From NCBI GenBank assembly GCA_947176615.1, contig CAMWRO010000039.1:1-15272 (forward strand): 15,272 nucleotides of DNA, in the 5' to 3' direction. The translations under genes were made by a program, and so were the position numbers. The notes under the pieces are model-generated. The model had not been told where the DNA came from, made no database searches, and was given only the letters and a program-made list of their open reading frames with translations. Source of the stretch: an uncultured Porphyromonadaceae bacterium (GTDB taxonomy: Bacteria > Bacteroidota > Bacteroidia > Bacteroidales > Muribaculaceae). Below, in pieces: positions 6,901 through 13,215 of the stretch (the first letter of the stretch is position 1; every line of letters starts with the position of its first letter).

Positions 6901-8412
6901 CGACATCTTGTCGCCATACTCGGCCACGACGGTATAGTAGTAGGACATCAGTCCCTCAGGCTCGGGGATGAGGTCGCTGAAAGTGGTCTCGGAGATGTGC
7001 TCGGCCACCTTTACATTGTCGGGCCAGCGGGTAATCGAGTAGGTAATCTCGTCGGGGTTGATATATCCGGCATCGACGGCGGTGGTGACAGGTTCCCAAG
7101 TCAGCGTGGCGACACCGTCGGCATATGTTACATATGGAATCGGTATTGCGGGAGTTCCCTTGCCGATAAAGCATGAAACCGAAGCCTTGGGCGAAGAACC
7201 GGCCTCGTTGGAAAGGGTAATCTGGAAGGTTGCCTGCCCGGCGTAAGGAGCTGTGATGTCGGCCTCGACGGTTTCGCCATATCCGGCTTTGCCCGAGGCG
7301 AGAACCTGATAGTAGCCATAGACCTGCCAGTCGACCTCACCCTCGGCAGCCGCGCCGCCGAATGTCACGGCGGGAACCGTGAACGACACCTTGCCGGTCA
7401 GCGAGCCCTCGGGGAAGTCGGCCTTGACATCGGCCGGGACCTCGGGAGCGGCATCATCGGCAAGAGGCGCGCCGATAAAGAGTCCCATCACCTGATCCTT
7501 ATTGGGGAAGTCGGCAAGGAGCTGACACTCGCCGGTAGCAGGGTTGACCTGATAGAGACCGGCATTGTCATCGTTGCACACGGCGCGGAGGATGCGGTCC
7601 CCCTTCGCGTCATAGCACATTCCTGCAAAATATTTGGTTGTCACGCCGGTAGGGCCCACCAGCGTGGTTGCCCCGGTAGATTTGTCGACCGAGTAAAGGT
7701 CGCCCGAGACATCGACGGCAAAGAGTTTTCCGCTGTTGTCAATCGCGCATCCGGCCCAAGGTTTCTTGGGGTCAATCTCGCTGATTGTGGTGCGGGTGGC
7801 ATTTTCAAAGTCGGCGATGCCAAACTCATATTTATCCATTTCGGCACTGAAGAAGCAGCCGTAGACCTCATCGGTAGTCGGGTCCTTGGCAAGCGCGGTG
7901 GAGAACAGAGCGAAATCTGAAAGGGATGTCATCTTGGTCGACGTCCAAGTCGTCGTGTTGTAGGCACAGAGATAGTTATAGGCGGCGGTAGGACTTATGG
8001 CCATCTGATAAACGGTGTAATAAGTGCCGTTTACCTCCACGCCGCCCCATGTGTTGTAGACAAATGAGGTCGAAACCGGTGAAAAGTTACTCCCCTCGCG
8101 ATAGGGTACACTCTGGATATACCCGTAATAAGACCCTGCCGCCGAGGGGACATATCCAAGCAGATTTATGTCTTCGGGTGCTTTCAGCGGAGCCTTTAAA
8201 GGAGTCATCGATGTGGACTGCATCTCCCGGCTGAAATCGAGAAGGCCTGAAGGGGCACGGGTGGGAAACTTGTAAATCGGCGAGGCGGGTTTCGGCTCCA
8301 TATAGGCCGATGTCATTGCCTCCCGGGGCGAGACTTTCCTGTGGGCGGAGACCGATGGCGCAAGGGTCATGCACAATGCCGCCGCTGTTACTAATCCAAA
8401 ATACTTTTTCAT
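3958..8412 (-). CDS. Large secreted modular protein with type IX sorting domain
   Basis: This is a 1484-residue exported protein, probably anchored on the cell surface through the type IX secretion system. The ATG at 8412 places a clean signal peptide at residues 1-23 (cleavage after SVSA); the frame is open 22 codons further but that N-terminus makes no sense. In order I see a propeller-like region of short beta repeats (about 100-345), fibronectin type III-like modules (about 345-520), a choice-of-anchor J/cleaved-adhesin-like module (about 519-665), further Fn3-like modules, a second J-like module (about 873-1038), a CARDB-like module (about 1040-1145), a third J-like module (about 1181-1345), an Fn3-like module, and the C-terminal sorting domain (about 1413-1484) ending VKVIVR. 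No catalytic motif was found, so an adhesin or ligand-binding role is more likely than an enzyme. Module borders are by eye. Confidence 0.9.
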   Translation of the reverse strand: MKKYFGLVTAAALCMTLAPSVSAHRKVSPREAMTSAYMEPKPASPIYKFPTRAPSGLLDFSREMQSTSMTPLKAPLKAPEDINLLGYVPSAAGSYYGYIQSVPYREGSNFSPVSTSFVYNTWGGVEVNGTYYTVYQMAISPTAAYNYLCAYNTTTWTSTKMTSLSDFALFSTALAKDPTTDEVYGCFFSAEMDKYEFGIADFENATRTTISEIDPKKPWAGCAIDNSGKLFAVDVSGDLYSVDKSTGATTLVGPTGVTTKYFAGMCYDAKGDRILRAVCNDDNAGLYQVNPATGECQLLADFPNKDQVMGLFIGAPLADDAAPEVPADVKADFPEGSLTGKVSFTVPAVTFGGAAAEGEVDWQVYGYYQVLASGKAGYGETVEADITAPYAGQATFQITLSNEAGSSPKASVSCFIGKGTPAIPIPYVTYADGVATLTWEPVTTAVDAGYINPDEITYSITRWPDNVKVAEHISETTFSDLIPEPEGLMSYYYTVVAEYGDKMSGYGTSVQFVVGSQGVPYINDFSAYNSLQFCKIIDVNHDNTTWTSSAGGATVVNYMGNVAMDDWLITPGINLEAGRSYYAEITLRSLQMQGEHANIEIKHGDAATPEGLTETIAPLAPISQLVSKPVTTIFRAEADGPHYIGVHAVAEQSNWAQVQKIVLKDAAMPDSVQNLTVTAQPFPAVAADLKFDAPEKTAAGDPLESISKIEIIRGGVVVKTFENVAPGETVEWEDVIGNSSWSSGNYMWTIVPYNEIGDGLAVTRIEHVGLAAPGMPESISAVEDGDTGIVTLSWSPVDYDVNGRPLDAQYIHYRILNGGDYIDNDPDVEGNTYTYQVAKDGEQKFAMMGVQLYNERASSVAFTPAMPVGKPYSLYNESFVGGVPAHDVATFDSQNYGFWAAVADGYYEGYVSADNDGGFLCLAGESVGTASSICLGKFNLAGMERPAFSFSLMNVWDGNDEHFSQNYVDILVDAGEGYEKAATISCDIHDSCDAGRYAKQTVDLSRYTDSGNIRIAIRGTIINYVILAIDKIKLAPALDHNLTLAALTAPSSARPGNELRINAFIENNGLKAAEDYTVTLYRDGVEVATLDGSALEPDATTSLLFTDRVSPLSTSEISYTATVNYAADLDKSDNSSAEPSVVNVVLPKYPAPENLSAQPADDGTVSLTWDEPSATMESDPVTESFEGGNANAVDSYGDWTFIDKDGAMSSYDTKMAFMVYEPDPMILSFEPGYTPHSGNRYLSAWGNSDAPNDDWAISPRLSGSAQAVTFYARSLYDEDGGEAFRFLYSTGSLDPGDFVEVEAVSAVPAEWTLYTFNIPDGAKYFAINCVSQYQYTFMVDDVTYVPAGAGGSLSLAGYNVYRDGKAVNDAVVEDNAFIDSPVADGEYTYVVTALYDEGESTGSNAAVVTVVKSGLDSVVLSAASVITRKGEIVVTGAEGLEIAVVAIDGKTIASERGAAENVFPVTPGCYLVRIDRSAVKVIVR

Positions 8413-8486
8413 CAAAATAACGATAATAGAATGTGTAATGTAAAATAAAAACCTAATCAGATGGCAAATTGCAACCAATCGTGCCG

Positions 8487-8494
8487 CTAAGTTA
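8487..8494 (-). promoter_or_regulatory. Possible -7 box of the secreted-protein gene
   Basis: On the minus strand the sequence is TAACTTAG, 7 of 8 bases of TAnnTTTG, about 75 bp above the chosen ATG at 8412. A TTG lies about 15 bp further upstream, closer than usual. This is a weak call. Confidence 0.25.
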
Positions 8495-8565
8495 GCAATT
8501 ATTATTCATCAACATCAGTTAATGTGTGTTAAAATTTCAATATCAGCCGAACTTTTCCACCGCCG

Positions 8566-8596
8566 GGTGGTTTTAAAGACATAGTTACTATATTTG
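8566..8596 (+). promoter_or_regulatory. Promoter with exact -7 box TATATTTG
   Basis: TATATTTG (8589-8596) matches TAnnTTTG exactly, with a weak GGTTTT (8569-8574) in the -33 area. A small inverted repeat, CCACC/GGTGG (8557-8570), abuts it and could be an operator. Transcription would start near 8603 and run directly into the terminator at 8636-8666. Confidence 0.45.
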
Positions 8597-8635
8597 CACT
8601 GTGTTTTCATGGTATTAGATTTAAGGTTAAAGATT

Positions 8636-8666
8636 ATAGGTTGTCGTGATGACAACCTATTTTTTT
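8636..8666 (+). terminator. Orphan intrinsic terminator upstream of the radical SAM gene
   Basis: ATAGGTTGTC (8636-8645) and GACAACCTAT (8651-8660) form a perfect 10-bp stem with a 5-base loop, followed by six more T (8661-8666). No plus-strand gene precedes it, so it should end a roughly 60-nt transcript from the promoter at 8589, or act as an attenuator for the radical SAM gene. Confidence 0.75.
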
Positions 8667-8695
8667 GTGCAATGGCAGGATATTAGCTATTTTTG
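8664..8695 (+). promoter_or_regulatory. Strong Bacteroidetes promoter abutting the radical SAM start
   Basis: TTTG (8664-8667), 20 bp, then TATTTTTG (8688-8695) match both consensus elements at normal spacing. The -33 element uses the end of the terminator T-run. Transcription should start about 6-7 bp after the box, on or next to the ATG at 8700, which predicts a leaderless or nearly leaderless message. Confidence 0.55.
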
Positions 8696-8699
8696 CAAC

Positions 8700-9527
8700 A
8701 TGAAAAATCCGTTCCGCCCGATTATCAGTCTTTACAAGTCGTGGCGCGCCCACCGCGCGATGCCGCTGCGGCTTGAATTTGTCGTCACCGACCACTGCAA
8801 CCTCAACTGCAAAGGGTGCACCCACTACTCTCCTCTCGCGCCCGACGAGCCCGAGGATTTCGACACCCTGTGCCGCAGCATCGGGAAATTGTCGCGGGTG
8901 TGCGGCGACAAGGTACCGACCCTCTATCTGATCGGGGGCGAGACACTTCTCTACCCCCGGCTCAACGACGCGATGACCGCCCTGCGCCAAGGGTTCCCCG
9001 ACGCGCGACTCTATATCTTCACCAACGGCATCATGCTGCCGCGCATGGGGGAGGATTTCTGGCAGCGGTGCCGCGACGAGAAATTCATCCTTGCCGTGAC
9101 GCGCTACCCCATCAGGTTTGACTACGACAAAGTGCTCGCCCTGTGCCGGGAAAAAGGGGTGGAAACCGAGGTCTTCGGCGACCGCTCGATGGCCGACTCG
9201 TTTTTCCGGTTCGGCCTTGACCCTGACAAAAAACAGAACCCCCGCATCGCCCATTTCAAGTGCTACAACCGCGGTTGCGTGTCAATCATCGGCGACAAGA
9301 TATATCCCTGTTCCATAAGCGCTTGCGTTACGCATCTCAATCGCGCCCACGGTACCGGGTTCACCCATCTCGACGGCGATTTCCTGCGTGTCGACGAGGT
9401 TACCGACGTGAAACAGATCAAGCGGCTGCGGGACAATCCGGTCCCATTCTGCGGCTACTGCGTCAACCCTCCGGCAACGGTTGCCTACGGCCCCTCGCGA
9501 CGTGAAAAATCAGAGTGGGTCGACTGA
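8700..9527 (+). CDS. Radical SAM protein with extra C-terminal cysteine clusters
   Basis: The product is a 275-residue radical SAM enzyme, which would use an iron-sulfur cluster to cleave S-adenosylmethionine and generate a radical on an unknown substrate. The cluster motif is C33-x3-C37-x2-C40 (CNLNCKGC), and the SAM-binding GGE motif is GGETLL from 79. Further cysteines at 188, 193, 204, 209, 251 and 254 are arranged like a SPASM/twitch auxiliary cluster. The ATG at 8700 gives about 30 residues before the motif, which fits the first strand; an ATG at 8760 is a shorter alternative. The gene lies alone between the divergent secreted-protein gene and the cell-wall cluster, with no peptide precursor gene in sight. 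Relatives often occur near surface polysaccharide genes, but nothing here shows the substrate. Confidence 0.88.
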   Translation: MKNPFRPIISLYKSWRAHRAMPLRLEFVVTDHCNLNCKGCTHYSPLAPDEPEDFDTLCRSIGKLSRVCGDKVPTLYLIGGETLLYPRLNDAMTALRQGFPDARLYIFTNGIMLPRMGEDFWQRCRDEKFILAVTRYPIRFDYDKVLALCREKGVETEVFGDRSMADSFFRFGLDPDKKQNPRIAHFKCYNRGCVSIIGDKIYPCSISACVTHLNRAHGTGFTHLDGDFLRVDEVTDVKQIKRLRDNPVPFCGYCVNPPATVAYGPSRREKSEWVD

Positions 9528-9537
9528 TTTTTCCGTT

Positions 9538-9545
9538 TACATTTG
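9538..9545 (+). promoter_or_regulatory. -7 box TACATTTG ahead of the cell-wall cluster
   Basis: TACATTTG exactly matches TAnnTTTG, 10 bp after the radical SAM stop codon. It overlaps the palindrome ATTTGCAAAT (9541-9550). No -33 TTTG is seen. It could drive rsmH and downstream genes with a leader of about 140 nt. Confidence 0.35.
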
Positions 9546-9580
9546 CAAATAAACCACAACGAGGCCAATGCACTGAAACA

Positions 9581-9612
9581 CAGAATATTGCCCTCCAATA
9601 ACAGATATTCTG
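9581..9612. repeat. Inverted repeat in the leader of the cell-wall cluster
   Basis: CAGAATAT (9581-9588) and ATATTCTG (9605-9612) are perfect 8-base arms around a 16-base loop. No T-run follows, so it is not a clear terminator. It may be chance. Confidence 0.3.
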
Positions 9613-9656
9613 AAAAATTCTGCCCCGATTCGCTGTTTAGTTATGCAAATTTTTAG

Positions 9657-9664
9657 TAACTTTA
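9657..9664 (+). promoter_or_regulatory. Possible proximal promoter box of rsmH
   Basis: TAACTTTA matches 7 of 8 bases of TAnnTTTG, with TTTA (9636-9639) 17 bp upstream. It would give a leader of about 20 nt before the ATG at 9693. Confidence 0.35.
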
Positions 9665-9692
9665 CAGCGAATTTTATATTAATAATGTGATT

Positions 9693-10622
9693 ATGCCGGA
9701 AGAAACCTATCATATCCCTGCACTTTTAACCCCCACTATCGAGGCTCTTGACATTCACCCGGGCGGAATCTACGTCGATGCGACCTACGGCGGCGGAGGC
9801 CATTCCCGCGCCATCATGGAGCGGCTCGACGCAGCCGAGGGGGGACACCTCTACTCGTTTGACCAAGACGAGGACGCGGTAAAGCGGGCATGGAAAGACG
9901 ACAGGTTCACAATGGTGTATTCCAACTTCCGGTTCATCACCAATTTCATGCGCTACTACGATGTCGACGGGGTCGACGGCGTGCTTGCCGACCTCGGGGT
10001 GTCGTTCCACCACTTTGACGACAGCGAGCGAGGGTTCTCGTTCAGGTTTGACGGGCCGCTCGACATGCGCATGAACCGCCGCGCGCGCCGCTCGGCAGCC
10101 GCCATCATCGCCGAGGCAAGCGAGGAACGGCTTGCCGACATCTTCTACCTCTACGGCGAGCTGAAACAGTCGCGGCAGATTGCCCGGGCCATAGTCAGGG
10201 CACGCGAGTCGGGAACCCCGGTCGAGACCATCGGACAGCTTATCGAAATCGTCACCCCGATGCTTGACAGCCGCCGCGAGAAAAAAGAGCTTGCATGCGT
10301 GTTTCAGGCACTCCGCATCGAAGTCAACGACGAGATGGGCGCACTGCGCGACCTGCTCCAAGGGGCGCTGCAAGTGCTCAAACCGGGCGGACGGCTTGCC
10401 GTCATAACCTACCACTCGCTTGAAGACCGCCTTGTCAAAAACTTCATGAAGACCGGCAACTTCGAGGGGAAAGTGGAAAAAGACTTCTACGGACGGCTGC
10501 TCGCCCCGATGAAGCCTGTCAGCAACCGCCCCATCGTCCCCGACGAGGCCGAAATCGCAGCCAACCCCCGCTCGCGCAGCGCAAAACTGCGAATCAGTGA
10601 AAAAATAACAGATAAAAAATAA
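9693..10622 (+). CDS. rsmH: 16S rRNA (cytosine-1402-N4)-methyltransferase
   Basis: RsmH (MraW) uses S-adenosylmethionine to methylate N4 of C1402 in the decoding centre of 16S rRNA. The 309-residue product has the usual length and motifs: the SAM loop YVDATYGGGGHS (27-38), the family block DLGVSF with GFSFRFDGPLDMRM (100-127), YHSLEDR (240-246), and the C-terminal NPRSRSAKLR. I take the ATG at 9693; a GTG two codons earlier is also open. It opens the dcw cluster here, where mraZ would normally precede it; no mraZ frame is present in the 165-bp gap. The last codons (ITDKK and stop) lie in a seven-base-period repeat running into the spacer. Confidence 0.97.
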   Translation: MPEETYHIPALLTPTIEALDIHPGGIYVDATYGGGGHSRAIMERLDAAEGGHLYSFDQDEDAVKRAWKDDRFTMVYSNFRFITNFMRYYDVDGVDGVLADLGVSFHHFDDSERGFSFRFDGPLDMRMNRRARRSAAAIIAEASEERLADIFYLYGELKQSRQIARAIVRARESGTPVETIGQLIEIVTPMLDSRREKKELACVFQALRIEVNDEMGALRDLLQGALQVLKPGGRLAVITYHSLEDRLVKNFMKTGNFEGKVEKDFYGRLLAPMKPVSNRPIVPDEAEIAANPRSRSAKLRISEKITDKK

Positions 10623-10632
10623 CAGATAAAAA
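10605..10632 (+). repeat. Heptad repeat over the rsmH stop codon
   Basis: Four seven-base units read ATAACAG, ATAAAAA, ATAACAG, ATAAAAA, so the 14-base pair is exactly duplicated. The repeat contains the rsmH stop codon (10620-10622). Similar units follow ftsI and murE. Confidence 0.8.
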
Positions 10633-10638
10633 CAGCAA

Positions 10639-10680
10639 CCCGGTTTGTCCCGGCAGCGGACTTCAGTCCGCCATCCCCCG
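10639..10680 (+). repeat. Spacer hairpin repeat, copy 1
   Basis: This block contains GTCCCGGCAGCGGAC, TTCA, GTCCGC and a C-run. The stem GCGGAC/GTCCGC is at 10656-10671. It aligns at about 27 of 33 positions with the block after ftsI. No T-run follows, so it is unlikely to be a simple terminator and may be an RNA processing or stability element or a dispersed repeat. Confidence 0.6.
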
Positions 10681-10706
10681 TCATCCACAACCAATTAACC
10701 GAAACA

Positions 10707-11033
10707 ATGTCCACGCACCGTTCATCATTCATCTCACGCCTCTTTCGCGGCCAGCTGCTGTCGAGCGACTTTTTCGCCCGCAACTGGCTGCCGGTGCTCA
10801 TCACGATACTCGTCATAATGGTGTATATCACCAACAAATATGTCTGCCAGACCAACATGGAGAAAATCGCCGCCCTCACCCGCGAGCTCGAAGTAGTCGA
10901 CAACGAAAAGGCCCGCGAGCGCAGCGAGTTCATGGGACGCACCCGCGAGACATCCATGCAGCATCTTGTCGACTCCATGCATCTTAATCTCAAAGTACAG
11001 TCACACCCACCCTACAAGATTCCCCGAAAATGA
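10707..11033 (+). CDS. ftsL: FtsL-like cell division protein
   Basis: This small bitopic membrane protein of 108 residues sits where ftsL is found in dcw clusters, between rsmH and ftsI. FtsL-type proteins pair with FtsB/DivIC and help activate septal wall synthesis. The product has a basic cytoplasmic N-terminus (1-25), one membrane segment (about 27-45), and a charged helical segment likely to form a coiled coil (about 50-85). Sequence similarity to proteobacterial FtsL is low, as is usual for the Bacteroidetes form, so the call rests on position, size and topology. Its TGA stop overlaps the ATG of ftsI (ATGA), so the two are translationally coupled. Confidence 0.85.
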   Translation: MSTHRSSFISRLFRGQLLSSDFFARNWLPVLITILVIMVYITNKYVCQTNMEKIAALTRELEVVDNEKARERSEFMGRTRETSMQHLVDSMHLNLKVQSHPPYKIPRK

Positions 11034-13120
11034 AAAAAGACAACCGCAGCAACATTCTTTTCAGGTATGGCATCATCGTGTTTTGCATCCTGCTGCTGTC
11101 GGCCGGTATAGTCGCCAAGATGGTCGACACCACCGTCCTCTCAGCCGACAAGTGGAACGAGAAGGCCAACAAAGAGCTGTCGCGCGTCGACACCATCAAC
11201 CCCACCCGTGGCAACATCCTCGCCGCCGACGGCAGCGTGCTTGCCACCAACCTGCGTTTCTATACCGCGCGCATCGACTACCGCAGCGAGAAATTCAACG
11301 AGACCCTCTACCGCGCCTGCATCGACTCCATCGCCGACAGCATGGCGCGCTATTTCCCCTCCAAGACAATGGCCCAGTGGAAAGAACACCTGACAAAGCC
11401 GCTGCAGAAACCGCATGAAAAGCGACCCCGAGCCTACCGCCTCATCTCGGGACTCTCCCACAGCGACGTCGCCCGGCTGCGAACATTTCCGTTTTTCAAA
11501 ATACGCAACCGCAACCGCAACGGACTCACCACCGAGTCCTACCTGCGCCGTTTCAACCCCTACGGCGACATGGCGCGACGCAGCATCGGCGGCGTAGGCC
11601 AGACACGCGTCAGCAAGGAGATTCACGGCATCTCGGGACTGGAAAAAGCTCTCGACTCGCTGCTCTACGGCGTGGAGGGTTATGCCAAGAAAATCGCCCT
11701 GACCAAGAAAATCACCAACTGGACCGACGTGGCCGCCACACCGGGATATGACATCGTGACAACGATTGACATCAACATGCAGGACATCGTGGAAAACGAG
11801 CTGAACAACGTGCTCGACACCTGCAACGCCGACTGGGGAGTCGCCGTGCTGATGGATGTCAAGACCGGCGACATAAAGGCGATTTCCAATCTTGAGAAAA
11901 ACCCCAACGGTCCCGGCTACATCGAGGCCCGCAACCGCGCCGTGATGGGCTACGAGCCCGGCTCGGTTGTCAAAACCCTCTCGATGATGATTGCAATCGA
12001 GGACGGCATTGTCACCAACCTCGACGAAGTGCTCCCGACAGGCGGCGGATGGGCCTATGCGGGAGGACGCGCCATCACCGACGCCCACCACTCGGCATCA
12101 ATCCGCGCGGGCGACGTTATCGAGCAGTCGTCCAACATCGGCATGGCCCGCATCATCACCCGCCGCTATGACGAAAACCCCGGCGGTTTCTACTCGCGCG
12201 TAAAGAGCCTCGGTTTCCTTGAACCGATGAACACCGGCATCGCCGGCGAAGTGCCGCCACGGTTTGACAGCGTCCCCAGCGACCGCGGAGGACGCATCGC
12301 CCTGTCGCGCATGAGCTACGGCTACGCGACCGAGATTCCCCCTCTCTACACCCTCGCCATCTACAACGCCATCGCCAATGACGGCCGCTTCGTGCGCCCC
12401 CGCCTCGTCAAGCAGATCCGCGGCAACGGCGTGGACTCGATACTGCCCATATCCTACATGGGCAACGGACGCGCATGTAGCGAAAAGACAGCAGCCACGA
12501 TGAGGCAGATGCTGAAAAACGTCGTGTGGGGCGACCACGGCACCGGCCGGTTCCTGCGCAACAAGACTGTCGCGATTGCAGGAAAAACCGGCACATGCTA
12601 CATGATTGAAAACGGCGCCTACAACACGTCGAAAAAACGCCTCGCCTTCTGCGGTTTCTTCCCCGCCGACAAGCCCAAGTATTCCTGCGTGGTGCTGACC
12701 TGCCACCCGACGCGCAACTTCTTTGGCGCGGCGACCACGAGCGGACAGGTGCTGCGCAACATCGCCCTGAAACTCTACTCGCGCGGAATGCTCGACAACA
12801 GCTCGGATTATACCGCCGACGGCACCAAGGGCACGTCGCCCACATTCTTCGCCACCCCGTCGGGCGACCCATTCGGCCACTTCCGGGCCGAGTTCTCGAT
12901 GCCGGGCGTCCGCAAGGCGTTGAAAGCTCCCGCCAAGGGCCACCGCTCGGGCACGGTACCCGATGTCAAAGGCTACGGTATCCGCGACGCTATCGTCACA
13001 CTTGAAAAAGCCGGTTACGACGTGAAAATCGACGGTGCCGGCCATGTATCCTCCCAGTCACCGGCAGCCGGGGCGACAGCCTCGCGCGGCACATGCGTGA
13101 CACTGACGCTGAGAAACTGA
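11030..13120 (+). CDS. ftsI: Septal peptidoglycan transpeptidase (class B PBP) with PASTA domain
   Basis: FtsI (PBP3) cross-links peptidoglycan at the division septum. The 696-residue product has a short cytoplasmic tail and one membrane anchor (about 11-31), a dimerisation domain with the RGNILAADG block (60-68), and a transpeptidase domain. Its catalytic motifs are complete: nucleophile Ser312 in S-V-V-K (312-315), S-S-N (367-369) and K-T-G (519-521). A C-terminal PASTA domain (about 640-696) begins at GTVPDVKGY; PASTA domains bind wall fragments or beta-lactams. The ATG at 11030 overlaps the ftsL stop by 4 bp. Position in the dcw cluster favours the division enzyme over the elongation enzyme (PBP2). 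A spacer with repeats separates it from murE. Confidence 0.96.
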   Translation: MKKDNRSNILFRYGIIVFCILLLSAGIVAKMVDTTVLSADKWNEKANKELSRVDTINPTRGNILAADGSVLATNLRFYTARIDYRSEKFNETLYRACIDSIADSMARYFPSKTMAQWKEHLTKPLQKPHEKRPRAYRLISGLSHSDVARLRTFPFFKIRNRNRNGLTTESYLRRFNPYGDMARRSIGGVGQTRVSKEIHGISGLEKALDSLLYGVEGYAKKIALTKKITNWTDVAATPGYDIVTTIDINMQDIVENELNNVLDTCNADWGVAVLMDVKTGDIKAISNLEKNPNGPGYIEARNRAVMGYEPGSVVKTLSMMIAIEDGIVTNLDEVLPTGGGWAYAGGRAITDAHHSASIRAGDVIEQSSNIGMARIITRRYDENPGGFYSRVKSLGFLEPMNTGIAGEVPPRFDSVPSDRGGRIALSRMSYGYATEIPPLYTLAIYNAIANDGRFVRPRLVKQIRGNGVDSILPISYMGNGRACSEKTAATMRQMLKNVVWGDHGTGRFLRNKTVAIAGKTGTCYMIENGAYNTSKKRLAFCGFFPADKPKYSCVVLTCHPTRNFFGAATTSGQVLRNIALKLYSRGMLDNSSDYTADGTKGTSPTFFATPSGDPFGHFRAEFSMPGVRKALKAPAKGHRSGTVPDVKGYGIRDAIVTLEKAGYDVKIDGAGHVSSQSPAAGATASRGTCVTLTLRN

Positions 13121-13127
13121 ATGAGAA

Positions 13128-13155
13128 ATAAAAAATAACCGATAACAAATTAACG
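13128..13155 (+). repeat. Heptad repeat after the ftsI stop codon
   Basis: Four seven-base units read ATAAAAA, ATAACCG, ATAACAA, ATTAACG, starting 8 bp after the stop codon. They match the units at the end of rsmH with few changes. Confidence 0.7.
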
Positions 13156-13190
13156 GGTCTGTCCGGGCAGCGGACGTTAGTCCGTCCCCC
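13155..13190 (+). repeat. Spacer hairpin repeat, copy 2
   Basis: This is the second copy of the block at 10639-10680. The stem is GCGGAC (13170-13175), loop GTTA, and GTCCGT (13180-13185), with a G-U pair replacing G-C. Stem bases are kept while the loop differs from copy 1 (TTCA), as expected if the RNA fold matters. Confidence 0.6.
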
Positions 13191-13215
13191 ATCGGGCCAA
13201 AACACTGACAACCTC

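Noticed and set aside
3910..7246. Several long plus-strand frames inside the large secreted-protein gene (for example 4705-5637 and 6472-7176)
   Set aside because: The minus frame is continuous with signal peptide, modules and sorting tail; the plus frames show no domains.
8410..8478. A start for the secreted-protein gene at 8478
   Set aside because: It would put 22 unrelated residues before a clean signal peptide; ATG 8412 fits better.
8551..8574. CCACC/GGTGG hairpin followed by TTTT as a terminator
   Set aside because: The stem is only 5 bp, no plus-strand gene precedes it, and it abuts a promoter box, so an operator or chance is more likely.
9541..9550. Palindrome ATTTGCAAAT as a specific operator
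   Set aside because: It is short, A/T-rich and overlaps a promoter box; no second copy was seen.
9726..10694. 322-residue minus-strand frame opposite rsmH
   Set aside because: It is the shadow of a well-supported gene in GC-rich sequence and shows no family motif.
11141..13045. Two long minus-strand frames (11141-12091 and 12098-13045) opposite ftsI
   Set aside because: The plus-strand frame has complete transpeptidase motifs; the minus frames are low-complexity products of codon bias.
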